The notes below the pieces were generated by a model. That model saw nothing but the letters and a program-made list of their open reading frames with translations. It had not been told where the DNA came from and did not search any database. A DNA stretch of 64,000 nucleotides from Halomonas sp. H10-9-1. Lineage in GTDB: Bacteria; Pseudomonadota; Gammaproteobacteria; Pseudomonadales; Halomonadaceae. Positions within the stretch are counted from its first letter, which is position 1, and each line of letters opens with the position of its first letter. This document shows positions 18,367 to 29,485 of the stretch, piece after piece. The position numbers and the translations under genes were made by a program. The DNA is taken from the NCBI RefSeq assembly GCF_040147005.1, contig NZ_JAMSHO010000001.1, positions 1,922,001 to 1,986,000 of the forward strand. The letters are read 5' to 3'.

Positions 18367-19728
18367 ATGCCCGACACCATCTCCACCACCATCTCGCCGG
18401 AAGGCAGCCTCGAGATCCTCTCCCAGCACGAGGTGGCACGCCTTCACGACACGTCCCAGGCCGGCCTGCACGACCTGTTGCGCTGCTGCGCCTTGGCGGT
18501 GCTCAACTGCGGCTCACCCACCGACGACGGCCTGGCGCTGCTGGAGGCCTATTCCGACTTCGACATCGAGGTGATTCCCCAGGATCGCGGCATCCGCCTG
18601 AAGCTCACCAACGCCCCGGCCGAGGCCTTCGTCGACGGCAGGATGATCCGCGGCATCCGCGAGCATCTCTCCGCGGTGCTGCGCGACATCGTCTATGTCT
18701 ACAACGAGATCCAGGGCCACCAGCGTTTCGACCTGACCACCGGCGAGGGCACCACCAATGCGGTGTTCCATATCCTGCGCAAGGCCGGCACCCTGAAGCC
18801 GGGTGTCGACCCCAGCCTGGTGGTGTGCTGGGGCGGGCACTCGATCTCCCGTGAAGAGTACGACTACAGCAAGGATGTAGGCTACCACCTGGGGCTGCGC
18901 GAGCTGGACATCTGCACCGGCTGCGGCCCCGGTGCCATGAAGGGGCCGATGAAGGGGGCCAACGTCGCCCATGCCAAGCAGCGTCGCCACCAGGGCCGCT
19001 ACCTGGGGGTCTCGGAGCCCGGCATCATCGCCGCCGAGGCGCCCAACCCCATCGTCAACGAGCTGGTGGTGATGCCCGACATCGAGAAGCGCCTGGAGGC
19101 CTTCGTGCGCCTCGGCCACGGCATCATCGTCTTCCCCGGCGGCGTGGGCACCGCCGAGGAGATCCTCTACCTGCTGGGGATCCTGCTGCACCCCGACAAC
19201 GCCGACATGGCGCTGCCGGTGATCTTCACCGGCCCCTCCAGCAGTGCCGCGTACTTCCGGCGCATCGACGAGTTCCTGGCCTATACCCTCGGCGACCAGG
19301 CGCGTCGTCGCTACCGCATCATCATCGACGACCCCACCGAGGTGGCGCGCACCATGCGCAAGGGGATCGACGAGGTGGCCGAGTACCGTCGCGCACGCCA
19401 GGATGCCTTCTACTTCAACTGGCGGCTGACCATCGACCGCCCCTTCCAGGCCCCCTTCGAGCCGACCCACCAGGCCATGGCAGGCCTGACGCTCGATCGC
19501 GACCAGCCGGTGCATGAACTGGCGGCCAACCTGCGCCGCGCCTTCTCCGGAATCGTCGCCGGCAACGTCAAGGAGTACGGCATCCGGGCGATCAAGGCCC
19601 ACGGCCCCTTCCGGCTCAACGCCGAACCGGAGCTGATGGCGCGCCTGGACGAACTGCTCGACTCCTTCGTCGTTCAGGGTCGGATGAAGCTCTCCGGTAA
19701 CTACGAGCCCTGCTATACGCTGGGATAA
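18367..19728 (+). CDS. ppnN: Nucleotide 5'-monophosphate nucleosidase PpnN
   Basis: A 453-residue protein, close to the length of E. coli PpnN (YgdH). PpnN cleaves the N-glycosidic bond of purine and pyrimidine monophosphates and is a (p)ppGpp target in E. coli. The central LOG-like Rossmann domain shows [21 protein letters not shown] and the catalytic [16 protein letters not shown] (the PGGxGTxxE motif). The N- and C-terminal extensions are those of PpnN and not of short LOG proteins. The start is at 18367; the frame is open further upstream but overlaps the divergent LysR gene. Confidence 0.92.
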   Translation: MPDTISTTISPEGSLEILSQHEVARLHDTSQAGLHDLLRCCALAVLNCGSPTDDGLALLEAYSDFDIEVIPQDRGIRLKLTNAPAEAFVDGRMIRGIREHLSAVLRDIVYVYNEIQGHQRFDLTTGEGTTNAVFHILRKAGTLKPGVDPSLVVCWGGHSISREEYDYSKDVGYHLGLRELDICTGCGPGAMKGPMKGANVAHAKQRRHQGRYLGVSEPGIIAAEAPNPIVNELVVMPDIEKRLEAFVRLGHGIIVFPGGVGTAEEILYLLGILLHPDNADMALPVIFTGPSSSAAYFRRIDEFLAYTLGDQARRRYRIIIDDPTEVARTMRKGIDEVAEYRRARQDAFYFNWRLTIDRPFQAPFEPTHQAMAGLTLDRDQPVHELAANLRRAFSGIVAGNVKEYGIRAIKAHGPFRLNAEPELMARLDELLDSFVVQGRMKLSGNYEPCYTLG

Positions 19729-19827
19729 GGGGCAAGCTGCAATACACAACAGGGCTCACTAACACAAGGAGCAAGCCAAGGGGTTTCCTTGTCGCTTGCT
19801 CCTTGGGGCTGGCAGCCGATGGCTGGC

Positions 19828-20193
19828 TTAACGCGGCGCCCTTACCCACAGTGACAGGGCGTGCAGCAGCAGTCCCAGGGTGGCGCCATGGGCAATCAGC
19901 AACTCCCAGCCGATGAAATCGCTGAACAGGGCGTGCCAGCCCCCCATGCCGGCCAGACCAGCCACCAGGCAGAGCCCCAGGCGCCCCACCAGGCGAGGCA
20001 GCCGAGCCCGTTGCGCGGCGGTCAGCAGGCGCCACTGCAGCATGCCCACCACGCCCACTACCGCCAGCGCTATCAGAATCAGGTTGAGGCGGTTCTCGTG
20101 CCCCCCTACCAGGTAGCGCGGCAGGGTAGCAAGCATCAGCAGGGCGAGGCCCAGCAACAGGCTGAGCCGCTCCGGCGTCGGCTGGGGCCCCAT
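19828..20193 (-). CDS. Small integral membrane protein, unknown
   Basis: A protein of about 121 residues with four hydrophobic segments (about 11-29, 39-55, 72-86 and 95-115). I do not recognise the family. Its ATG lies one base after the TAA of the flavodoxin gene upstream, so the two are probably translated together. A TTG three codons earlier is an alternative start. Confidence 0.6.
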   Translation of the reverse strand: MGPQPTPERLSLLLGLALLMLATLPRYLVGGHENRLNLILIALAVVGVVGMLQWRLLTAAQRARLPRLVGRLGLCLVAGLAGMGGWHALFSDFIGWELLIAHGATLGLLLHALSLWVRAPR

Positions 20194-20194
20194 C

Positions 20195-20659
20195 TTAGGC
20201 AACCTTCAGCCGCTGCGACTCGATCCACTCCTCCACCCAGGGAAGCGCGGCATCGTCGGCCATGAAGGTCTCCATGGCATCGACTTCCAGGCGCTCGCCC
20301 AGCCGCTGGGCGCCCTGCCCCGCGAGCAGCTCATCGAGCTGGCGGCCAGCACCGCAGAAGGTCTCGCCATAGGAGCTGTCGCCCAGGGCGATCAACCCGT
20401 AGCGCAACCAGCCGAGGCCGGGGCTCTTCTCGGCGATGGAGTTGGCGAAGGGCGCGAAGGTGCCAGGGTAGTCGCCGTTGCCAGTGGTGGAGACACAGAA
20501 CAGCGCCAGGTCGGTCGTCGCGGCGTCGAGGTCGCCCAGGGTCGGGTTCTCGAGGATGGCGACCTCATGACCGGCCTCCTCGAACAGCGGCTTGACCTGC
20601 TCGGCAACGTCCAGCGCGCCGCCATACATGGTGCCAACGAAGATCTTCAGCATGGGCAT
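20195..20659 (-). CDS. Flavodoxin / MioC-like flavoprotein
   Basis: A 154-residue flavodoxin-fold protein. The FMN phosphate-binding loop is VGTMYGGALDVAEQV and the isoalloxazine loops are STTGNGDYPGTF and GDSSYGETFCGAG. It resembles E. coli MioC and YqcA-type short flavodoxins, which donate electrons to enzymes such as biotin synthase. The conserved TFCGA favours MioC. Two ATG codons (20659 and 20653) are possible and neither has a strong ribosome site. Confidence 0.8.
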   Translation of the reverse strand: MPMLKIFVGTMYGGALDVAEQVKPLFEEAGHEVAILENPTLGDLDAATTDLALFCVSTTGNGDYPGTFAPFANSIAEKSPGLGWLRYGLIALGDSSYGETFCGAGRQLDELLAGQGAQRLGERLEVDAMETFMADDAALPWVEEWIESQRLKVA

Positions 20660-20849
20660 GTCACGGATTTACCTGAGAAATATACGCGAATAATAACATG
20701 TCTCTGCGCCGCCTCGCATCCACCTCGCCCAGCCGCTCGCCACGCCTGGACCTGGATCAAGAGCGTGGCATTTCGTCGCAGGCGCCACGCTGCAGCGAGG
20801 AGGAATAACCCACTAGAATGGTGGGCTTTTACCCCCTGGCGGAGATAGC

Positions 20850-21059
20850 ATGCAGCAGACCTTCGAGGCGTGGATCACCCCACTGATGATCGGCGGGCTG
20901 ATCGTGTTCATGTGCTTCATCATCTGGGACCTGGCGAAGAAGTCCAATGCCGGGCGCTTCGGCACGCTAATGCTGTTCGTGGTGTTGGGCGCCGGCATGC
21001 TCGGCTATGTGCTCAAGGTGGTCATCACCTGGGTGCTGGAGAACGGTGGCGCCGTCTAG
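20850..21059 (+). CDS. DUF2788 small membrane protein
   Basis: A 69-residue protein with two transmembrane helices (about 12-28 and 38-60) around a short basic loop (DLAKKSNAGRFGT). The length and the KKSNAGRFGTLMLF segment match my memory of the DUF2788 family in gammaproteobacteria, whose function is unknown. GGCGGAG lies 6-7 bases before the ATG. It is a single gene, convergent with ihfA across a strong hairpin. Confidence 0.65.
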   Translation: MQQTFEAWITPLMIGGLIVFMCFIIWDLAKKSNAGRFGTLMLFVVLGAGMLGYVLKVVITWVLENGGAV

Positions 21060-21087
21060 CGCAGCCCGCCACCATATGCACCGCCCA

Positions 21088-21124
21088 CGCAAAGGGCCAC
21101 CCTCGTGGGAGAGTGGCCCTTGCG
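21088..21124. terminator. Hairpin between DUF2788 gene and ihfA
   Basis: The arms CGCAAAGGGCCAC and GTGGCCCTTGCG pair over 12 bp with one bulge around a 12-base loop, between two convergent genes. It is likely a bidirectional terminator for the translation operon and for the DUF2788 gene. Confidence 0.6.
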
Positions 21125-21149
21125 CGTGTCACGGCGGAGGCTTGCCGGC

Positions 21150-21452
21150 TCAGTGATGCTCGCCGCGGTAGCCTTCCACCTGGCTCTTGAGCTTCTGGCC
21201 GGGGCGGAAGGTCACCACGCGCCGAGCGGAGATGGGGATCTCCTCCCCCGTCTTGGGGTTGCGACCGGGCCGCTCGCGCTTGTCACGCAGGTCGAAGTTG
21301 CCGAACCCGGACAGCTTGACCTGTTCGTTCTCGCGCAGGCAGCCGCGGATCTCATCGAAGAAGGCCTCCACCATTGACTTGGCCTCCCGCTTGGAGAGGC
21401 CGAGCTCGGCATGCAGGTGTTCGGCCAGCTCCGCCTTGGTCAGTGCGCCCAT
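21150..21452 (-). CDS. ihfA: Integration host factor, alpha subunit
   Basis: A 100-residue DNA-bending protein of the HU/IHF family. [27 protein letters not shown], the [29 protein letters not shown] beta-arm region (proline at the DNA-intercalating tip) and [11 protein letters not shown] identify the alpha subunit. The start is the ATG with GGGAGAG upstream; a GTG two codons earlier is less likely. It is last in the thrS-to-ihfA operon, as in E. coli. Confidence 0.95.
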   Translation of the reverse strand: MGALTKAELAEHLHAELGLSKREAKSMVEAFFDEIRGCLRENEQVKLSGFGNFDLRDKRERPGRNPKTGEEIPISARRVVTFRPGQKLKSQVEGYRGEHH

Positions 21453-21539
21453 CGTCACTCTCCCTCTAGGCCCATCCCGGCCAACCCGGGTCCGATAGGT
21501 GGCCGATACCAGCCTGCCTCATCCCGCAACGCGCAGCCT

Positions 21540-23936
21540 CTAACCGCGTAGCTCGGCACCCAGATGCTGGCGGGACTCATTGACGATGGCATCGACCAAC
21601 TTATTGATTTCCTCGTCATTAAGCGTGCGCGAAGGATGCTGCCAGGTCAAGCCCAGGGCGACGCTCTTGCGACCTTCCGCCACGCCCTTACCCTGATAGA
21701 CGTCAAACAGCCGGCACTCGGTCAGCCATTCGCCGGCCTGCGCGCGCAGGGTATCCAGCAGTGCCTGCACCGGCAGCTCCTCGTCGACCAGGAAGGCCAG
21801 GTCGCGGCGCACCTCGGGAAAGCGCGACAGCGGCATGAAGGCCGGCACACGACCGAGGGTCAAGGCATCGAGGCGCACTTCGAAGAGCACTGCCTCCGCC
21901 TTGAGCCCCAGCTGGGCGCGTACCGCAGGATGCAGGGTGCCGATCCAGCCGGCCTCCTCGCCACGATGCAGGATACGGGCGCACTGCCCCGGGTGGAGCG
22001 AGGGATGCTCGGCGGGTTCGAAGCGCCACGCCTCGGCGTCGCCCCCCATGGCCAGCAGGCTCTCGAGATCGCCCTTGAGATCGAAGAAGTCCACCGATTC
22101 ACGGCTGCCCGCCCAGCCTTCCGGCTCGCGGGAGCCGCAGGCCAGGGCACCGAGCATCGGGATCTGCGCCAGCCCATCGAGCTCGCCGCGGAAGACCAGG
22201 CCGCTCTCGAACAGCCGCACTCGGCTCTGCTGACGATTGAGGTTATGTTGCAGCGCCCGCACCAGCCCCGGAAAGAGGCTGGCGCGCATCACCGAGAGAT
22301 CTGCGGAAATGGGGTTGGCCAGCACCGGCGATACCGCCTCGGGCAGCAGGGTCTTCTGCAGCTCGGGCGCCACGAAGCTATAGGTCACGGCTTCCTGGTA
22401 ACCTCGGGCCACCATCTGGCGGCGCAGCCTGGCCAGGGGTGTGCGTGCCTCATGGTCCAGGCGCAGGCCCAGCCGCGCCTGGGGACGGCGCACGGGAAGG
22501 CGGTTGTAACCGTGGATGCGGGCCACCTCCTCGATCAGATCCTCCTCGATGGCAATATCGAACCGCCAGCTGGGAACCTCGACGCGCCAGCCCGACTCGG
22601 TGGTCTCGACCCGCATGCCCAGGCGCTCGAGAATCTCGCCGACCTCGGCGCCGGCAAGCGCCTTGCCCAGCGCCTGTTCGAGGCGTGCACTGCGCAGGAC
22701 GACGCGGCGGGCCTCCGGCAGATGAGCTTCGCTTGCCACCTCCACCAGGGGGCCGGCCTCCCCCCCCACGATCTCCAGTAGCAAGGCCGTGGCACGCTCG
22801 GCGGCCTCGCGAGCCAGCCGCGGATCGACGCCGCGCTCGAAGCGATGGGAGGCGTCGGTATGCAGACCATAGGTGCGTGCCTGGCCGGCTACCGCCAGGG
22901 GGGTGAAGAAGGCCGACTCCAGGAAGATATCTCGGGTCGTCTCGTTGACCCCGGAGTGCTCGCCCCCCATGACGCCGGCAATGGCCAACGGGCCACGTTC
23001 GTCGGCAATCACCAGGGTCGAGGCGTCCAGGCTGACGTCCTGGCCATCGAGCAGCACCAGTTGCTCCCCTTCCCGGGCCAGGCGCACGATCACCGCACCC
23101 TGCAGGTTCGCGCGGTCGAAGGCGTGCAACGGCTGGCCCAGCTCGAGCATGACATAGTTGGTGATATCCACCACTGGGTCGATGCTGCGAACCCCACCGC
23201 GACGCAGGCGCTCCACCATCCACAACGGCGTCTCGACGGTGACATCGACCCCCGTGATCAGGCGTCCGATATAGCGCGGACAACGCTCGGCATCCTCGAC
23301 CCGCACCGGAAAGCTGTCAGCATGGGACGGGGCGACCGCCTCGCAGGCGGGCTCCTGCACCACCAGGCGGTTGAGCACGCCGACCTCCCGCGCCAGGCCC
23401 TTGAGGCTCAGGCAGTCACCGCGATTGGGGGTCAGATCCACCTCGATGGTGTGGTCGTCGAGGCCCATCCAGGCGCGGAAGTCCTCGCCTGTCGGCGCGC
23501 CAGCGGGAAGCTCCAGGATACCCGGGGAGGTCTCCTCCTCCAGGCCCAGCTCCGAGGCGGAGCAGATCATGCCACGGGACTCCTGGCCCCGCAGCTTGGC
23601 CTTCTTGATCTTGAAACCCGACGCCTTGGCATCATCGGGCAGCACGGCGCCCACCCGGGCGAAGGCCACCTTCTGGCCCACCGCCACGTTGGGTGCGCCA
23701 CACACCACCTGCACCGGCTCGCCGCTGCCGTCGTCGACCCGGCATACGCTGAGCTTGTCAGCATCCGGGTGCTGCGCCTTATCCACCACCTCGGCCACCA
23801 CCACCCCCTCGAAGGCCGCGGCAACCGGCTCCACGGCGTCCACCTCGAGGCCGGCCATGGTGATCTGGTCGGCCAGGGCCTGGGTTCCGAGCTGAGGCGA
23901 GACCCACTCGCGCAGCCACTGTTCGGAAAATTTCAT
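21540..23936 (-). CDS. pheT: Phenylalanyl-tRNA synthetase, beta subunit
   Basis: A 798-residue beta chain that pairs with PheS in an alpha2-beta2 enzyme. The N-terminal tRNA-binding OB domain is seen in VDKAQHPDADKLSVCRVDDG and VCGAPNVAVGQKVAFARVGA. It is followed by the B3/B4 editing domain (DLTPNRGDCLSLKGLAREV and ERFERGVDPRLA-like segments), the B5 region and a C-terminal anticodon-binding FDX-ACB domain (FMPLSRFPEVRRDLAFLVDE). The start is the ATG at 23936 (MKFSEQWLREWV), and the frame is open beyond it. pheS ends 40 bases upstream. Confidence 0.95.
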   Translation of the reverse strand: MKFSEQWLREWVSPQLGTQALADQITMAGLEVDAVEPVAAAFEGVVVAEVVDKAQHPDADKLSVCRVDDGSGEPVQVVCGAPNVAVGQKVAFARVGAVLPDDAKASGFKIKKAKLRGQESRGMICSASELGLEEETSPGILELPAGAPTGEDFRAWMGLDDHTIEVDLTPNRGDCLSLKGLAREVGVLNRLVVQEPACEAVAPSHADSFPVRVEDAERCPRYIGRLITGVDVTVETPLWMVERLRRGGVRSIDPVVDITNYVMLELGQPLHAFDRANLQGAVIVRLAREGEQLVLLDGQDVSLDASTLVIADERGPLAIAGVMGGEHSGVNETTRDIFLESAFFTPLAVAGQARTYGLHTDASHRFERGVDPRLAREAAERATALLLEIVGGEAGPLVEVASEAHLPEARRVVLRSARLEQALGKALAGAEVGEILERLGMRVETTESGWRVEVPSWRFDIAIEEDLIEEVARIHGYNRLPVRRPQARLGLRLDHEARTPLARLRRQMVARGYQEAVTYSFVAPELQKTLLPEAVSPVLANPISADLSVMRASLFPGLVRALQHNLNRQQSRVRLFESGLVFRGELDGLAQIPMLGALACGSREPEGWAGSRESVDFFDLKGDLESLLAMGGDAEAWRFEPAEHPSLHPGQCARILHRGEEAGWIGTLHPAVRAQLGLKAEAVLFEVRLDALTLGRVPAFMPLSRFPEVRRDLAFLVDEELPVQALLDTLRAQAGEWLTECRLFDVYQGKGVAEGRKSVALGLTWQHPSRTLNDEEINKLVDAIVNESRQHLGAELRG

Positions 23937-23976
23937 GGCAAATCCTATCGCTGTGTTCTGCTTATCCGGTGGACGA

Positions 23977-25032
<1,056 letters not shown>

Positions 25033-25034
25033 CT

Positions 25035-25069
25035 AAAAAAACAGGGGAAGAGCGGCTGCTCTTCCCCTG
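25035..25069 (-). terminator. Attenuator/terminator between rplT and pheS
   Basis: On the minus strand a hairpin of CAGGGGAAGAGC and GCTCTTCCCCTG (12 bp, 4-base loop) is followed immediately by seven T residues. It lies 54 bases after the rplT stop and 39 bases before pheS, where E. coli has the pheST attenuator. A second stem (CTCTCCGG...CCGGAGAG, about 25082-25103) lies just upstream. I found no Phe-rich leader peptide, so the signal for read-through is unclear. Confidence 0.65.
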
Positions 25070-25122
25070 CGACGTCTGCGACTCTCCGGGTGAAACCGGA
25101 GAGCCAGAAATGACGCTATCTC

Positions 25123-25476
25123 TTACTGGGCAGCCTTGGCCTTCTCGACGATGGCAGCGAAGGCTGCCTTCTCGTTGACGGCCAGGTCCGCCAGGACCTT
25201 GCGGTCAATCTCGATGCCGGCCTTCTTCAGGCCGCCAACGAAACGGCTGTAAGAGAGGCCGTACTGGCGTGCGCCGGCGTTGATGCGCTGGATCCACAGG
25301 GCGCGGAACTGGCGCTTGCGCTGACGACGGTCGCGATAGGCGTACTGGCCGGCCTTGATGACCGCCTGCTTGGCGACGCGAAAGACACGACTGCGGGCAC
25401 CGTAGTAACCCTTGGCCTGCTTGAGAATCTTCTTGTGACGACGACGGGCGACAACGCCACGCTTGACACGAGTCAT
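25123..25476 (-). CDS. rplT: Ribosomal protein L20
   Basis: A 117-residue large-subunit protein. The very basic N-terminus ([20 protein letters not shown]) and the [23 protein letters not shown] block are diagnostic of L20. It assembles early on 23S rRNA. In E. coli it represses rpmI-rplT translation by binding their mRNA, which may apply here given the same order. It lies 35 bases after rpmI. Confidence 0.97.
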   Translation of the reverse strand: MTRVKRGVVARRRHKKILKQAKGYYGARSRVFRVAKQAVIKAGQYAYRDRRQRKRQFRALWIQRINAGARQYGLSYSRFVGGLKKAGIEIDRKVLADLAVNEKAAFAAIVEKAKAAQ

Positions 25477-25511
25477 AACTTACTCCTGACGAAAATGGGA
25501 CCTACCAAGGG

Positions 25512-25706
25512 TTACAGGTTGGGCAGCATCCGCTGGATGAGCGCCTTGTCCGCGTCGTGGATCTGCTTCATGCCACGCAGATGACGCTTACGCTTGGTGG
25601 ACTTCTTGGTCAGGATGTGGCTACGGAACGACTGCTTGTGCTTGAAGCCGTTGGCCGTCTTCTTGAAGCGCTTGGCAGCGCCGCTGTTGCTCTTTATCTT
25701 CGGCAT
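25512..25706 (-). CDS. rpmI: Ribosomal protein L35
   Basis: A 64-residue ribosomal protein. [24 protein letters not shown] and a basic C-terminus are typical of L35, and the length is as expected. It lies between infC and rplT in the standard order. The 114-base gap upstream is where an L20-binding regulatory structure would be expected. Confidence 0.97.
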   Translation of the reverse strand: MPKIKSNSGAAKRFKKTANGFKHKQSFRSHILTKKSTKRKRHLRGMKQIHDADKALIQRMLPNL

Positions 25707-25820
25707 GAGAATAACTCCGCTCGATGTTCTTCAGAAAACCCGTGGCCGACGCGAAACGCTGACGCCTCCCGCCCGTTTGACCGGCCATCGGATCACTTCT
25801 TTTGGTACTGCTGGTACCGC

Positions 25821-26363
25821 TTACTGCTTCTTCTTCGGGGCAATGATCATGATCATCTGGCGACCTTCCATCTTGGGGAAGGACTCCACGGTCCCGAGCT
25901 CCTCGAGGTCGGCGGCAATCCGCTCCATCAGCTTGCGACCGATGTCCTGGTGTGCCATCTCACGACCGCGAAAACGCAGGGTGACCTTGCCCTTGTCACC
26001 GCCTTCGAGGAAACGCGTCAGGTTTTTCATCTTGACCTGATAGTCGCCCTCATCGGTGCCAGGCCGGAACTTGACTTCCTTGACCTGAATCTGCTTCGTC
26101 TTCTTCTTCTGAGCTGCCTTCTGCTTCTTCTGCTCGAAGACGAACTTGCCGTAATCCATGATCTTGCACACGATCGGATCGGCATTGGAAATCTGCACGA
26201 GATCCATACCGTCGGCTTCGGCACGCTCCAGCGCCTCGCTGGTGGGCACGATGCCCAGCTGCTCGCCGTCGCTGCCGATCAGGCGAACCTGATCCTCGGT
26301 AATACGCTCGTTCATGGGTGGACGCTTATCCTGAGGGCGTCCACGTTGGTTGCTACGCTTGAT
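25821..26363 (-). CDS. infC: Translation initiation factor IF-3, rare AUC start
   Basis: IF3 selects the correct start codon and initiator tRNA on the 30S subunit. From the ATG at 26315 only 164 residues result, lacking the usual basic N-terminus. Reading 16 codons further upstream, in frame and without a stop, gives [16 protein letters not shown] and brings the length to 180, the E. coli size. The first codon of that extension is ATC at 26363, with a perfect AAGGAG 7 bases before it and no ATG, GTG or TTG nearby. E. coli infC starts with AUU for autoregulation, because IF3 rejects such codons. The domains are an N-domain ([12 protein letters not shown]), a lysine-rich linker ([13 protein letters not shown]) and the C-domain ([18 protein letters not shown]). 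Confidence 0.9.
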   Translation of the reverse strand: MKRSNQRGRPQDKRPPMNERITEDQVRLIGSDGEQLGIVPTSEALERAEADGMDLVQISNADPIVCKIMDYGKFVFEQKKQKAAQKKKTKQIQVKEVKFRPGTDEGDYQVKMKNLTRFLEGGDKGKVTLRFRGREMAHQDIGRKLMERIAADLEELGTVESFPKMEGRQMIMIIAPKKKQ

Positions 26364-26374
26364 GTTCCGTCTCC

Positions 26375-28294
26375 TTAGGCAATTGACGAATGTCTCTCAC
26401 CGAGTTCGTTGCCGAGGCGCGCCATGAGTTCATCGACAGTCATGGTGCCAAGGTCTTCACCGCTGCGCGTACGCAGGGCAACCGAATCGGCTTCGACTTC
26501 CTTATCTCCCACCACCAGGAGATAGGGAACTTTCTGCAAGGTATGCTCGCGGATTTTAAAGCCGATCTTCTCATTCCTCAAGTCCGCCTTGACGCGCAAG
26601 CCGAATTTCTGCAGACGACGCTCCAGGTTCAGCGCGAATTCCCGCTGGGAATCGGTGATATTGAGGATCGCCGCCTGCTGTGGCGCCAGCCACAGCGGCA
26701 TGGCACCGGCGTAGTGCTCGATCAGGATACCCAGGAAGCGCTCGAAGGAGCCGAGAATCGCACGGTGCAGCATCACCGGTGTCTTGCGCGCGCCGTCCTC
26801 GTCGACGAACTGAGCACCGAGGCGGCCCGGCAGGTTGAAGTCGAGCTGCAGGGTGCCGCACTGCCAGACGCGATTGAGGCAGTCGCGCAGGGAGAACTCG
26901 ATCTTGGGTCCGTAGAAGGCCCCCTCGCCGGGCTGCAGCTCCCACTCCAGGCCGGTGGCGTTCAACGCCGCCTCGAGGCCCGCTTCGGCGCGGTCCCACA
27001 GCTCCGGCTCGCCCATGAAATCATCGGGGCGCGTCGACAGCTTGAGCTCCACATCGTCGAAGCCAAGGTCGCGATAGACCTTGAGAGTCAAGGCGATGAA
27101 CGCCTCGGCCTCAGCCTGGATCTGCTTCTCGCTGCAGAAGATATGCGCATCATCCTGGGTGAAGCCGCGCACCCGCATCAGCCCATGCAATGAACCGGAG
27201 GGCTCGTTGCGGTGACAGCTGCCGAACTCCGCCAGGCGCAGCGGCAGGTCACGGTAGCTCTTGAGCCCCTGATTGAACACCTGCACATGACAGGGGCAGT
27301 TCATGGGCTTGATGGCGTAGTCGCGCTTCTCCGACTCGGTAGTGAACATCAGCTCACTGTAGTGCCCCCAGTGGCCGGACTTCTTCCACAGCGAGAGATC
27401 CACCACCTGGGGCGTCTTGATCTCCTGGTAGCCGTTCTCGATCTGGACCCGGCGCATGTACTGTTCGAGTGCCTGGTACATGGTCCAGCCATTGGGGTGC
27501 CAGAACACCATGCCCGGCGCCTCCTCCTGAAGGTGGAAGAGGTCCATCTTGCGCGCCAGCTTGCGGTGATCGCGCTTCTCCGCCTCCTCGAGACGCTTGA
27601 GGTAGGCCTTGAGCTGCTTCTTGTCGGGCCAGGCGGTACCGTAGATACGGGTCAGCATGGGCTTGGCAGCATCGCCGCGCCAGTAGGCACCGGCCAGCTT
27701 GGTGAGCTTGAATGCCTTCAGTTGCCGGGTATTGGGCACATGGGGGCCCCGGCACATGTCGATGTACTCTTCGTGATGGTAGAGGCGGATGCTCTCGCCC
27801 TCCGGTATCTCGCGGATGATCTCCTGCTTGTAGGGCTCATCGCGCTGCTGGAAGGTCAGCATCGCCTGGTCGCGACCGACATATTCACGGACCACGTTGT
27901 AGTCCTTGTCGATCAGCTCCTTCATGCGCTTCTCGATGGCTTCCAGGTCCTCGGGGGTCGCCGACCGACCGAAGTCGATATCGTAGTAGAAGCCATCCTC
28001 GATGACCGGGCCAATGGCCATCTTCGCCTCGGGATAGAGCTGCTTCACGGCATGACCGATCAGGTGAGCGCAGGAGTGGCGTACCACCTCCAGCCCCTCG
28101 GGATCCTTGGCGGTGAGGATGGCCACCTCGGCATCATGTTCGATGACGTCGGCGGCATCGACCGGTACGCCATTGATCTTGCCAGCCACGCAGGCCTTGG
28201 CGAGTCCGGGGCCGATATCCTCGGCCAACTGCATCACGGTAAGCGGTTCGTCGAAGCGTCTCTGGCTGCCGTCGGGCAGGGTCACGATGGGCAT
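26375..28294 (-). CDS. thrS: Threonyl-tRNA synthetase
   Basis: A 639-residue class II synthetase. Domains in order are an N-terminal TGS-like domain ([21 protein letters not shown]), the editing domain with the [10 protein letters not shown] metal-like motif, the catalytic core (motif 2 near [34 protein letters not shown] and the zinc ligands Cys/His in MNCPCH) and the anticodon domain. AAGGA lies 8 bases before the ATG at 28294; the longer open frame upstream lacks family similarity. infC follows after 11 bases. In E. coli ThrRS represses its own translation, and whether a tRNA-like operator exists here was not determined. Confidence 0.96.
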   Translation of the reverse strand: MPIVTLPDGSQRRFDEPLTVMQLAEDIGPGLAKACVAGKINGVPVDAADVIEHDAEVAILTAKDPEGLEVVRHSCAHLIGHAVKQLYPEAKMAIGPVIEDGFYYDIDFGRSATPEDLEAIEKRMKELIDKDYNVVREYVGRDQAMLTFQQRDEPYKQEIIREIPEGESIRLYHHEEYIDMCRGPHVPNTRQLKAFKLTKLAGAYWRGDAAKPMLTRIYGTAWPDKKQLKAYLKRLEEAEKRDHRKLARKMDLFHLQEEAPGMVFWHPNGWTMYQALEQYMRRVQIENGYQEIKTPQVVDLSLWKKSGHWGHYSELMFTTESEKRDYAIKPMNCPCHVQVFNQGLKSYRDLPLRLAEFGSCHRNEPSGSLHGLMRVRGFTQDDAHIFCSEKQIQAEAEAFIALTLKVYRDLGFDDVELKLSTRPDDFMGEPELWDRAEAGLEAALNATGLEWELQPGEGAFYGPKIEFSLRDCLNRVWQCGTLQLDFNLPGRLGAQFVDEDGARKTPVMLHRAILGSFERFLGILIEHYAGAMPLWLAPQQAAILNITDSQREFALNLERRLQKFGLRVKADLRNEKIGFKIREHTLQKVPYLLVVGDKEVEADSVALRTRSGEDLGTMTVDELMARLGNELGERHSSIA

Positions 28295-28569
28295 GAAGGG
28301 GTCCTTTCGCGCAGTGGTGGCCCATACGAAAGACCACATGTCGCAGTGAACGAAGAGTGGAAGCGAACTGTCAGCCGGCGCCCGACCATCGCCAGAGGCG
28401 CGGCGGGCGCCAGGCGAGACGGTGTCGGTCCGTGCCGGATGACGCGCTACGATAGCAAAGCGCCAGGTCGGGCGCCACAGTCCAGACGCAGCAAGCCAGA
28501 CGCAGCAGGGGCGCCCGAAGGCGCCCCTGCCTCGCGAACTCAGGGAGTTCGCTTGAGATTGAACCGAAC

Positions 28570-29223
28570 TTACTGGCTCATGATCTCCACACGACGGTTC
28601 ATGGCACGGCCTTCGTCGGTCTCGTTGGTGGCGACCGGACGCTCCTCGCCATAACCCACGGTGCGCATGCGATCAGCGGCGACACCCTGGCTCATCAGGA
28701 AGCTGGCCACGGAATCGGCACGCTCCTGGGACAGTTTCAGGTTGTACTCGTTGGAACCCACCGCATCGGTATGACCGGCGATGGTCACGAGAACCTCGGG
28801 GTTGTTGTTCAGGGTAGAGGCCACTTCGTTCAGCTCATACTCGGCACCGGGGCGCAGCTCGGCAGAGTCGAAGGCGAAGGTGACATCACTGGACAGGGTC
28901 ACCGGCTCGAAGGGCTCGGGCTCGGGTTCCGGCTCGGGCATCGGCTCGGGCTCGGCCACCGGCTCCGGGGTACGATCGGCACACAGCAGGGCACCTGCTG
29001 CTGAGCCAACGCCGGCACCGACAACGCCGCCGGTTTCTTCATCGGACTCACCGCTGGTGGCATAACCGATCCCGCCACCGATCAGAGCACCAGCAATACC
29101 GCAGGTAATCGGCTGCTGATACCAGGGCTTGTCGGATGAGGGGGTAGTATTGGGGGTGGCACAGCCGGAGAGGCCGACCACCAGAGCAGAACCGAGCAGC
29201 AAGCCAGTCGTGGACTTCTTCAT
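28570..29223 (-). CDS. OmpA-family peptidoglycan-binding lipoprotein
   Basis: A 217-residue predicted outer-membrane lipoprotein. The signal peptide ends in a lipobox (GLSGC, Cys about 21). A glycine-zipper segment ([13 protein letters not shown] and [14 protein letters not shown]) and a Pro-Glu linker of repeated EP pairs (about 90-110) precede a C-terminal OmpA domain. That domain shows [32 protein letters not shown] and [25 protein letters not shown], including the residues that bind diaminopimelate. AAGGAG precedes the ATG. A GC-rich hairpin at 28505-28530 follows the gene. Confidence 0.85.
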   Translation of the reverse strand: MKKSTTGLLLGSALVVGLSGCATPNTTPSSDKPWYQQPITCGIAGALIGGGIGYATSGESDEETGGVVGAGVGSAAGALLCADRTPEPVAEPEPMPEPEPEPEPFEPVTLSSDVTFAFDSAELRPGAEYELNEVASTLNNNPEVLVTIAGHTDAVGSNEYNLKLSQERADSVASFLMSQGVAADRMRTVGYGEERPVATNETDEGRAMNRRVEIMSQ

Positions 29224-29485
29224 ATGAAACTCCTTCTCTTTTCTTTTATCGCTCCAGGGCAGGCAACCGCTTACCGCCTCCCAGATGATCCCGACGATCG
29301 GGTGTTGCGATCTACGCCGCAACATCCATGCCGTGACTCAGCGACTTCATGAGAATATTCACTGGCCTCGACACGCTGCCAAGCTTGCAGTAGCCCGGCA
29401 GATCTTTCAATCGCACGCCGCTAGATTAGCAGAATCGCGGCGAAATCGCACAGCGTTCGATAAACAGCTCGATCGCAGCGAGTGA

